Assembly: GCA_002731275.1 (NCBI GenBank)
Contig: PCBK01000032.1
Span: 1-52,995 of the forward strand
From: Deltaproteobacteria bacterium
Lineage (GTDB): Bacteria > Myxococcota_C > UBA6777
Direction: 5' to 3'
Length of the DNA: 52,995 bases
The notes below the pieces were generated by a model that saw only the letters and a list, made by a program, of their open reading frames with translations, was not told the DNA's origin and did not search any database. Positions 26,161 through 34,800 of this stretch are shown piece by piece. A program made the position numbers and the translations under genes. Within the stretch, counting starts at the first letter, position 1. Each line of letters begins with the position of its first letter.

Positions 26161-26228
26161 GACTTCATCTCCTACTGTGTTCACGTCATCCAAATAGCGA
26201 ATACATTACGAATCCATCGAACAAAACA

Positions 26229-26265
26229 CCAAACAAAAACCATCCTCCTTTGATATCGAAGGAGG
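26229..26265 (-). terminator. Probable intrinsic terminator
   Basis: On the minus strand a 7-bp stem CCTCCTT-CGATATCA-AAGGAGG (26265-26244) is followed by GATGGTTTTTGTTTGG. It lies 88 nt downstream of the Imm5-like gene and upstream of the kinase-LRR gene, separating the two units. Confidence 0.5.
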
Positions 26266-26352
26266 CTCACATTTGGTCGAGGCACGACGTACGCTCACTA
26301 CCATAACAGACGACCCGGCACATTTCTTCCTGTAGCAGCTTACCCTTATGCC

Positions 26353-26988
26353 TTATCGAAAATCGGAGAAGAGCCACCCTTCCAGGAGTTCTTTTTGGGT
26401 GGTCAAAGTACCGTCGACTTGATCTTTATGGAGCGATAAGAGCGCGAGCAATTGGTGTTGTTTATGTGCGAGTTCGTCGAGTAAGGTCGCGAGATGACAG
26501 CGTTGCCAGACACGTTCATCTTGATCGGTCCCAAACCACACGGTGACACCAACGGCATACCAAGCCGTACACCACGCGGCATCGCGAGATTCCTTCATCA
26601 TCGCACAGCTCGTCGCGACAGCAGCATCACCGCGAACGTTCCATCCATGTTTGTTGATCGTGGCTTTGAGTCGGAAGGTCACCTCTTCGAGCTCTTGCTC
26701 GTCGATCTCTCCCTCGATCCACTGTCGCTTGGTTCGCAAGGCCCCCCACAAAAGGAACTCGGCCTCTTTTTGTCGTTGGAGAACGCGAATGAATCGCTTT
26801 CTCCAACTCTTCCCCTTCAAGGCACGCATATTCATGAGAGAGCGCTCAGCACAGTCACACGCAAAGTGGTGGAGAACGTGGGCAGGCACCTGATCTGAAT
26901 AAATCGCGTCCGTCAGTGAGAGGCTCCCATCACGCAATTGTTGCGCCATGAGTGTGGGGTTGCATCTGGCTCGCGACGAGTCTGTCAT
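26353..26988 (-). CDS. Imm5-like putative immunity protein
   Basis: This 211-residue all-helical protein resembles a family annotated as putative immunity proteins (Imm5 group): FACDCAERSL near residue 43, a middle region of charged helices, then Ala/Trp-rich DAAWCTAWYAVGVTVWF and a final helix WQRCHLATLLDELAH. Members are predicted to neutralise polymorphic toxins, but no toxin gene is seen here, so an orphan immunity gene or another role is possible. Its start overlaps the stop of the upstream gene by 4 nt, so the two are translated together. Similarity is by pattern and tentative. Confidence 0.5.
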   Translation of the reverse strand: MTDSSRARCNPTLMAQQLRDGSLSLTDAIYSDQVPAHVLHHFACDCAERSLMNMRALKGKSWRKRFIRVLQRQKEAEFLLWGALRTKRQWIEGEIDEQELEEVTFRLKATINKHGWNVRGDAAVATSCAMMKESRDAAWCTAWYAVGVTVWFGTDQDERVWQRCHLATLLDELAHKQHQLLALLSLHKDQVDGTLTTQKELLEGWLFSDFR

Positions 26989-27602
26989 AGCTCTTCTTCT
27001 TCAATAGATTGTTGGTAGACAAGCCATAACTCTTGCAGCGCTTCGACATCTCGAAAGCTCAGGAGTTCGCGTGTTCGTTTCAGCAGATCTTCGCGTTTGG
27101 CACGACTAAACGCTTCAGGTTCGAGCAAGGCATGGCGGATATCGATCCACTCACGGCCTCTTTGTGCACGAAGCTGCTGAACAAGCGCGGCGTAGAGGCG
27201 GTGAAGTTGAGGTGTATCCTCAAGCGTTTCAAAAAAGAGTGTATACAAGATGTCACTTTCTGCCTGTGAACGCAATGCCACATCCTTACACAACTTGAGG
27301 AAAAACAGCCGCTGCTCAGGAATGGTCAACAACTCTTCGTGTGTGAGTCCCTGCACGTATCCCAAACCGACAAAAAAAAGCTGCGCCCCTACAGGGTCTT
27401 CACCCCCGGCGACAGGCTCTTTCGTGTACAAGGCTATCAGCTCATCAAGGTGGTCTGGAGGGGGCTCCTCACTAACAGATGAAAAACCATGCCTGGCAAG
27501 TTCGTGATCGGTACTTTTTGGAGCCGACTCGAACAAAACATGCGCAAGCTGCGTCATATCCTCGTAAAATGCATGAAGTTTTGACAAATCCTTTGATACC
27601 AT
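26985..27602 (-). CDS. Unknown helical protein, first gene of a pair
   Basis: I do not recognise this 205-residue protein. It is acidic and mostly helical, with a Pro-containing loop (SEEPPPDHLDELIALY), a central GAQLFFVGLGYVQGL segment that may pack as a hydrophobic core helix, and a Glu-rich end (QQSIEEEEL). No signal peptide or membrane segment. The ATG at 27602 is preferred to a TTG six codons earlier. It overlaps the Imm5-like gene by 4 nt, which argues that both products act together. It is transcribed away from pcnB. Confidence 0.65.
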   Translation of the reverse strand: MVSKDLSKLHAFYEDMTQLAHVLFESAPKSTDHELARHGFSSVSEEPPPDHLDELIALYTKEPVAGGEDPVGAQLFFVGLGYVQGLTHEELLTIPEQRLFFLKLCKDVALRSQAESDILYTLFFETLEDTPQLHRLYAALVQQLRAQRGREWIDIRHALLEPEAFSRAKREDLLKRTRELLSFRDVEALQELWLVYQQSIEEEEL

Positions 27603-27760
27603 ATCCACACTCTCATCCAAACAAATTCATCTACCACCTGCCATTCTGGACAGATCACTGTTATAGTGCAGATTGTAAGTGAGGTAGAGCGGAAAGAAAA
27701 GGCCAGTGGCAAGCTCAGAGACACAAAGCGGAAATCGAACAAGAATACATTAAGATAAAC

Positions 27761-29056
27761 ATGAAGTTGCAGACCCATCGTCCAGGAAGTAAACAAAGAA
27801 GACTCTCAAACCAAGAACCATTCATCCTTGAGCCTGAAGAACATCCGATCTGTAATGAGGTGCTCCCGCTCGATGTTGTTTGGGTCCTCAACCGGCTACG
27901 CCATGCAGGATATCTAGCCTACATTGTGGGTGGAGGTGTACGTGACCTCCTCCTCGATAAACAACCCAAAGACTTTGACCTCTCGACAAATGCGACACCG
28001 TCCCAGATACGCCATTTGTTTTTCAACTGTCGTATCATCGGTCGACGTTTTAAGATCGTCCACATCTACTTTCGTGATGGACATGTCATCGAAGTCACCA
28101 CCTTTCGTAAACTCGTCAAACAAAAAAGTCTCAGAACACCCCTCAAAGATGACAATCAATTTGGTAGTCCTTCTGATGACGCGTGGCGACGAGATCTCAC
28201 GATCAACGGGCTCTTTTATGATCACGCCACAGGAAAGATCATAGACTACACCGGAGGCATCGAAGACCTCGATGACAACATTGCGCGGATCATTGGCGAA
28301 CCCAACATGCGCTTTCAAGAAGATCCCGTCAGAATGATCCGAGTGATCCGACATGCTTCCAGGCTCAAATTTTCGATCGAAGAACAAACCTGGGACGCTA
28401 TCTGTCGCAACGCCAGCAAACTCCAACAGTGCTCCGAGCCTCGTGTGCTCGAAGAATTCCTAAAAGAACTACGTGGAGGACACATCCGTCACTCCATGAA
28501 GCTGTTCAAAGAATCGGGCTTGCTCAAGAGTTTCTCCAAGCGTTTGTACCAATGGCAAGAGACACATAGAAAACCACAAACAAAATCATTCTACCGGCGC
28601 TTTGGGAGTCTCGTAAAGCCTGAGTGGGGAACAACATCGGCGATGGGGCATAATCTCCTCGCGCTCGATAAGTGGACCGCACAAGAACTTCCACTCTCTG
28701 ACGGACTCAGGCTCGCAGCCCTGTTCTCCCCTATCGCGTGGTCACATGTCCTCAAGCACGGAAAACCTGGTGTACGCGCCGCTCAACTTTGGCACAAAGC
28801 CGTCCTTAACGCGGTCATCCCCATCGCACAAGATCTGAACCTTAAAGCAGCCCAAAAAGAAAAGCTGGTGCAAATCTTCCAGGCTTATTGGCGTCTTCAC
28901 TTGCTTCCCCAACAAAAAAGCCTCCACACGCCGCTCTCCAAAAACCCCTATACCAAAGAAGCCGCGCTTCTTTTGTTCCTCGAAACCAATGTACGAAAAT
29001 ACCCATGCCCTGAGTGGCTCAAAGACGCTCTCCCCACCTCATTACACGACCTGTAA
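27761..29056 (+). CDS. pcnB: PcnB-type poly(A) polymerase / CCA-adding family enzyme
   Basis: The 431-residue protein is a class II nucleotidyltransferase. The active-site signature GGGVRDLLLDKQPKDFDLS (about 54-73) holds the GG and the D-x-D pair. The next block IIGRRFKIVHIYF and the RRD motif in AWRRDLTINGLFYD are also present, as is the RNA-binding helix segment FQEDPVRMIRVIRHASRL. The order and the HVIEVTTFR block look more like PcnB poly(A) polymerase than tRNA CCA transferase, though the two are hard to separate. PcnB adds 3' poly(A) tails that promote RNA decay. The ribosome site before the ATG is weak. It ends 32 nt from the convergent DUF499 gene. Confidence 0.88.
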   Translation: MKLQTHRPGSKQRRLSNQEPFILEPEEHPICNEVLPLDVVWVLNRLRHAGYLAYIVGGGVRDLLLDKQPKDFDLSTNATPSQIRHLFFNCRIIGRRFKIVHIYFRDGHVIEVTTFRKLVKQKSLRTPLKDDNQFGSPSDDAWRRDLTINGLFYDHATGKIIDYTGGIEDLDDNIARIIGEPNMRFQEDPVRMIRVIRHASRLKFSIEEQTWDAICRNASKLQQCSEPRVLEEFLKELRGGHIRHSMKLFKESGLLKSFSKRLYQWQETHRKPQTKSFYRRFGSLVKPEWGTTSAMGHNLLALDKWTAQELPLSDGLRLAALFSPIAWSHVLKHGKPGVRAAQLWHKAVLNAVIPIAQDLNLKAAQKEKLVQIFQAYWRLHLLPQQKSLHTPLSKNPYTKEAALLLFLETNVRKYPCPEWLKDALPTSLHDL

Positions 29057-29088
29057 ACAATCCCATCCCAAAACAAGCGCCACGTCAC

Positions 29089-31833
29089 CTAACGGGCCTT
29101 CTCGTCGTCAGTCGCTTCTATCAGCTCCACTCCAACACCAAGCTCTTCAAGAGGCTCCTTCACCTCAAGCGTCAACCACCTCCGCGAGATCGCGTCGGGT
29201 TGCTCCATCGACAACTCCACACGTAGCTGGACGCCACTCACCTTCCTCGAAAGCAGCGAGAGTAAGGACGAAGCATGCTTCAACTGTGTGACATCGAGAG
29301 TGAGCACCATTCCCACATCCAAAGCCTGACTTGACGATGTCGTGAGGCTCTCCTTTTGCGGTGGATGACTTGGCTCGTCAAACAACAAGGGAAATCTCTT
29401 TGCGGCTTTGTGGGAAAACAACAACGTCTCTTCCCTCCAGGAGAGCTTTGGTGGCACAACCCCCCAACAACCAGGACCGTCTACAGGTACATCTCCCTCA
29501 AAAAGCACATTCTCCCTGTAACCAAACAACTTCACAAGAAGACCCTCTTTGATCGCATCGACAAGCACACGTTCACTGAGCAAACGTGGGAAATGTAGAT
29601 ACGAAGAAAATGCCTTGCGCAAGGAAGGAAGCGACACAAAATCCTCCCTTCTCCCTGGAAGTCCATCATCCCAAAAGAGCGCCACAAGCCGCTCCGGCTG
29701 AAGTCTCTCGCACAGCCGATACGAACGTACCAACGCTTCGATGTATCGAGCTTGTGTCGATGTTTGTGTGAGCTTCATTTGGGACACATCGACACTCTCA
29801 AATGCCACGTCCTCTTCGCTCTCTCCGCCACAAACAGGTACCCATATCCGCTCGTATAGTTGCCTGGAGAGTTGTGTAAGTCTCAACGTGATCTCGTCTA
29901 TCCGCTCCTTGAGTACACGCAGGTCTTCCTCACGATTCCCTCGAATTGACGGATGTTGTGAGAGACGACGAGCCGCAAGACACAAACGCAACAGTGGAAG
30001 CATCTGCTCCCACACAGAGAGACGAGGCACAGCAAAGAACAAGGCGTTGCGAAAGATCCGTGATGTGTGACCAACACGCAGCAACCACTCTCGGCAAAGG
30101 TCTTGAGAGACCCTATCAGCTCCCTCCAGATTGACAGGTAGATACACCATCTGGAGCGCCGCCTTGTCATGTATCTCCTGACTGCCATGTGGCCAAAGAC
30201 AAAGAGAGAGCGCCCCCTCCTCCTCCCACGTCAAAAACCCACGCGCACAAGCTAAAAGCGTATCTTCGTCGAACGTCTCGCCTTCCTCGAACAACCACCT
30301 GTTGAGATTGGGATCAACAGCCCAAACAAAGCCATCTGCTGTGTGATGTATGTATCCAAGATGACGACGCAAGCGCTCCCATATATGCTGAACAGTGAGA
30401 GGAGGCACGCCAGGGCACGCTTGCTCGCACAAAAGCCTCGACGTCGTTCGACCACCTTGTGTACCAAAGGAGTGCAAAAACAAAGATGTCGCAATACGCC
30501 GGGGAAGCGGCAACGCAGACACCAGTTCAACCTCCTGCGACACCCACTCTGTCATCTCATCCACAACCCCCTGATCAGCAAAGAAACTCGTTTGTTCAGC
30601 CTCCTCCAGACCAAGCTGTGCAAAACAAACCCGCCATACATCCGCCTCTTCAAGAGGCAGATCACCGACACCGATCAACCCATACGGTTGCTCTTGTAGA
30701 CATTGAAGCGCCACAGACAAAATGCGCAACGCCCCACGAGTCTGCTGATAAGAAGGTATCGACTTCCACTGCACAGAGAGCAACGCGATCAAGTCAGGGT
30801 GAAATGGATACGTCGAGAAGATCGCCTCCTTCAATAGATTTGCCTGTTTTTCCGCCTGACGTCTTCCAGCCTCCGAGTGATCCGCACACAACAATGTCTG
30901 TCGAAGCGCTTCAGCATAGGCATCAGCGATCGGCTCGATCTCCTCCGCAGAAGGGCACTTGGAGAACAAATGACGACGCAAGATCTCCGCAAAATGCACT
31001 CCCTTGAAGGGCTCCCGACGCACATCCAAGCGACCAACGAGCGTCTGCAAGCTGGCCAACAACGTCTCGCTCTGTGCCGCTTCTTGTGAGGTCGATTGGA
31101 GAGAGTAGACGAGGACATGGTGAGGGAGCGTCCGAATCACCTCCGTAAGAGTCTGCAAAAACAACAAGTTCTGTCGACCAAAGTTCGACTGTTCAAGCGA
31201 GACTCCCTGGCATTTTTCGATGTAAAGGAGCAGCTCATCGAGCAGCAGCAAGAGGGGTGGGCCTTTGAGTAAATCCTGTAACAACTCTCCACCAGGCGCG
31301 ATTCGACGCTCGTCATGGACGCGGACACGCTCCCACGCCTTCTCACCTCCCACAGACCACGCCAGCGCTCCCCATAGAGTACGAGTCTGAGGCCCCTCCT
31401 GAAGATGTCTTCCTTCGATGGGATCGAAGTCAACACCACTCAACACAACACACCGCAGCTTCTTGGGTCGTTTGGGGAGTCCGTACGTTTGACGCCACCG
31501 CCCTACAGGTTGTGCCCAGTGATACAATGAAACGAGCGTGTGAGTCTTTCCACCACCAAAAGGGGTTTGAAGCTGCAAGCTCCGATGACCAGGTCGGCCA
31601 CAAAGACCATCATTGACCTCTCGAAAGAGATCTCTGATCGCTTCACTCAAAAATGTCAGCGCAAAAAATGTGGAAGGTTTCTTGTAGGCATCAGGACAAG
31701 ACACATCCCGACGCACAACACTTCCGAGGTGAAGTGCGTAGCGGGCGTAATCATCTTGTTTCTTTCGGAGCGCAGGGCGAAGGATCGCGAGAGTCGACCA
31801 AGGAGGGATCAAAGACGGCTCATGCGTCGACAT
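29089..31833 (-). CDS. DUF499-family AAA ATPase
   Basis: The 914-residue protein is a clear DUF499 ATPase: YKKPSTFFALTFLSEAIRDLF, Walker A in LQTPFGGGKTHTLVSLYHW (about residue 90-108), the family block RTLWGALAWSVGG, and Walker B in PPLLLLLDELLLYIEK (about 190-205). The C-terminal half has no recognisable catalytic motif. DUF499 ATPases usually sit in phage-defence-type islands beside DUF1156 methyltransferases and helicases; none is here. Instead its start lies inside the end of the ACC gene, overlapping by 14 nt in another frame, so it is coupled to the lipid operon. The ATG at 31833 (MSTHEPSL) is chosen because the longer frame adds 37 unrelated residues from within ACC. What it does with fatty acid synthesis, if anything, is unknown. 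Confidence 0.87.
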   Translation of the reverse strand: MSTHEPSLIPPWSTLAILRPALRKKQDDYARYALHLGSVVRRDVSCPDAYKKPSTFFALTFLSEAIRDLFREVNDGLCGRPGHRSLQLQTPFGGGKTHTLVSLYHWAQPVGRWRQTYGLPKRPKKLRCVVLSGVDFDPIEGRHLQEGPQTRTLWGALAWSVGGEKAWERVRVHDERRIAPGGELLQDLLKGPPLLLLLDELLLYIEKCQGVSLEQSNFGRQNLLFLQTLTEVIRTLPHHVLVYSLQSTSQEAAQSETLLASLQTLVGRLDVRREPFKGVHFAEILRRHLFSKCPSAEEIEPIADAYAEALRQTLLCADHSEAGRRQAEKQANLLKEAIFSTYPFHPDLIALLSVQWKSIPSYQQTRGALRILSVALQCLQEQPYGLIGVGDLPLEEADVWRVCFAQLGLEEAEQTSFFADQGVVDEMTEWVSQEVELVSALPLPRRIATSLFLHSFGTQGGRTTSRLLCEQACPGVPPLTVQHIWERLRRHLGYIHHTADGFVWAVDPNLNRWLFEEGETFDEDTLLACARGFLTWEEEGALSLCLWPHGSQEIHDKAALQMVYLPVNLEGADRVSQDLCREWLLRVGHTSRIFRNALFFAVPRLSVWEQMLPLLRLCLAARRLSQHPSIRGNREEDLRVLKERIDEITLRLTQLSRQLYERIWVPVCGGESEEDVAFESVDVSQMKLTQTSTQARYIEALVRSYRLCERLQPERLVALFWDDGLPGRREDFVSLPSLRKAFSSYLHFPRLLSERVLVDAIKEGLLVKLFGYRENVLFEGDVPVDGPGCWGVVPPKLSWREETLLFSHKAAKRFPLLFDEPSHPPQKESLTTSSSQALDVGMVLTLDVTQLKHASSLLSLLSRKVSGVQLRVELSMEQPDAISRRWLTLEVKEPLEELGVGVELIEATDDEKAR

Positions 31834-34800
31834 GGCCGATCTGTTTTTGAATGATATCGACAATCGCAGGGCGTAGATTCGCAGGCTTGATGATCTTATC
31901 GAGAGAACCGCATCGCACGGCTCGCTCGACAGTGTGGATATCATCGAACTCTTTGGCCACCTGACCTTGCTTCTCTAAGTACACTTGCTCATACAAAGAT
32001 TCGAACTGCTCGCGCAAACGAGGTTTTTTCGAGGTGGGAGCCTCTTGAAGTTCGGCTCTCGCGTCGATGATCCGTTGATCTTTTTCAGTGCGTTGTCGGA
32101 CTTTGTGAGGAAAGACAACCGCCGCAGCAGGTGCACCACCGATGACAGAGGCATATGTATCTTCGAGAGCGATCGCGGTTAAGTTGGGGTTGAGTGATTT
32201 GGAGAAGACGACGTATGCCCCTCCGTGATACCGACCAATCACAGTAAAGACGATCGGACCATCGAAGTTGACGATCGCGCGACCGATCTCAGCACCCATC
32301 TCAAGTTGCAGCTTCCGAAGGGATTCAGGGCTTCCGTCGAAACCACTCAGGTTTGCGAGCACAACGACAGGTCTGTTCCCACTCGCGGCGTTGATCGCAA
32401 AGGCGACTTTCTTGGAGCTTTGGGGGAAGAGTGTCCCACCTGTCCAGGCGTCAGGGCCGTCAATCGGAATGCGACCACGACGGGGTTGTGGGCGAGACTC
32501 AAAGCCGATCATGCATACAGGGAAACCACCGACATGGACATCCCACACAACAGCAGTGTCAGCGTGTCTCATCCCTGCATAACGCTCAAGGTGGCCTCCA
32601 TCCTGATCGATGACGGCTTTCATCACCTCACGTACGGCGAAGGGCTTTTTACGCCCAGGGTTTTTCACGGGATCAAAGATCTCACCAACGGTCTGGAATG
32701 CATCTCCCAGCGACGGATTGTAGGGCACATCGAGGATGGAACGCTCGACGGGGTCTGCCGTTTTCAAACGTCGGGGATGTGACTCTTGCGCGTGTTGGTA
32801 AGAGAAGCGGTAGTATTCAAATAAGATCTTGTAGGCCTCGCCGAGATCTTGTGCGAAGAACTGCGCCTGTCCGTTGGGTCCCATGATACGTTCATATCCA
32901 CCGATACCACGTTCATCTTCGGCGGCAACACCACCAGAGTATTCGAGGGCTTTCTTTCCGGTCAGGACCATCGAAGCGTCCGGTGTCATGATCAACACAC
33001 CTCGTGCGTGCATCAACATCGTGGCTTCAGCGTTCCAATAAGACTGCGCGCCAACATTGACGCCAGAGACGATGATGTTGATCTCACCACCCTTTTGGGT
33101 AAATTCAACGATCTTCTTGAGGACTTTGGCGGTCCAGTCGAGGTTTTCTGTCCCACTGTCCATCGCGATCCTCGCGCCAGCAGAGATCGGCAACCACTCC
33201 ACAGGGAGCCCTCTCTCTTCAGCGAGTTGGAGTCCCGCAAGAATACGTCGACACTCAGGCTCTGCAAGGGAACCCATCGCCATCGTGGGATCCGACGCGA
33301 TCCACACCCGCTCCATCCCTTCCGGGTACTTAGTCGTCACGTTGGTGACCAGTCCAACGACAACGCCAGCAGTGTTTAACCCACGCTCTCTCTCGACAGG
33401 CACAAGTGTATCACCAGATTCATCGAGATCGTACTCGACAAACTTCCCTCTCGCCATATCGGGGTGAGGTGTCAGACCGAGTACAGAACGACCTTCCAAC
33501 AACACGATCAGTTCGTAGGGGTAAATGGTCCCCAATCGGCGCGCACGGACGACCTTCATGTCGTAAGGTGTCATAGCACGAACAGGTTGGTGATGGGGTT
33601 TGCGCAGATGCACCTCCAGGCGGTGTCGACCGCGCTTGGAGATCACAAACTCGACAGGTTGTGTTTCGCCCTCTTTCCCTTTAACAGGTGTGTTGGCGTT
33701 GATCACGAGTTTTTGCAGACCAAGCCCACGTGTTGGAGACTCAAAGCGGCGCGCGAAACGGGAGAGATCTTCTGCACCAAAATCGATCGTCGGGCGGACA
33801 TACAACGTGAAGCGGTTCCAGTGAAAACGCTTGCGCAAAGAGAGCCGTGATTGGACTTCACGAATCACACGCAAACCTTCGAAGAAGACGCGCTCAAATT
33901 CGAGCAGCTCATCTTGTGTGTCTTTACTCTCAAGCTCAGGAACTTCGTGCAGCTCTGCGAACAAGAAGACACGTGTGTCCTTGGGGTTGTTGCGACCTTG
34001 TGCGAGGAATGCGTAGATATGCTCCGGTGCAGGGAGACGTTCAAGGGAGAACTCTTGTAGCCTCTGAAGCTCGATCCGCCTTGCTGCTTCGGGATGAACA
34101 TCACATAGCCAGGGGACCTCTTCAAGAATGGTCTCCGAAGGCTCATATGTCCGGTGTCTCACATGCTCAAGTCCGTTACACCAGCTAATCGTCAATCGCT
34201 CAAATTGACCTGAGAGGCCAGAGAACTCTTTTGCGACGTGTTGTACCGCGTCGTCAAAAGCATGCCCCTCTACTTCTCCCAACAGAACACATTCGACATA
34301 CGTGACCTTATCGGCTTGCTCGGAGTTGAGTGCGCTGGAGATCGACTTCAACGCGAGCGGAAGCGAGCTTGGGTGCGCAAAGGCCGCGAGGACCTCGACC
34401 TCTTTATCACCCAATGAGACAGTATAGTTGGCACGTACAATCTCGCCTTCTCGTGTACAAGAGACCTCTCTGACCTCTTGATCGAGATAGAGCCGACGGA
34501 TGATAGCCTGCGCGACAACTTCGGTGGCTTCGCTATTTGGCTTTAATTTTCGCAGGAGGATAGACAACAGAGAACGCTGTGATGAGGCGATCGCATCGAC
34601 AAGTGGTGAACAATCTTTCTTGTTACGTACGAGATGTTCGAGTTGTTTGAGTGTACTATCAAGCATCTGCTCGACATCATGCCGTCTCGCGACATATCTC
34701 GATTGCTCAAAGAGCACGTAACGAGCTTGTCGTGCGTTGTCCGCAACGAAGGGGAATCTCCGGTGCGCGACACGTGCGACCTCTTCGAGGACATCGGAGA

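Noticed and set aside
29089..31833. BREX or other full defence island around the DUF499 gene
   Set aside because: No methyltransferase, phosphatase, helicase or nuclease gene lies beside it; neighbours are lipid synthesis and pcnB.
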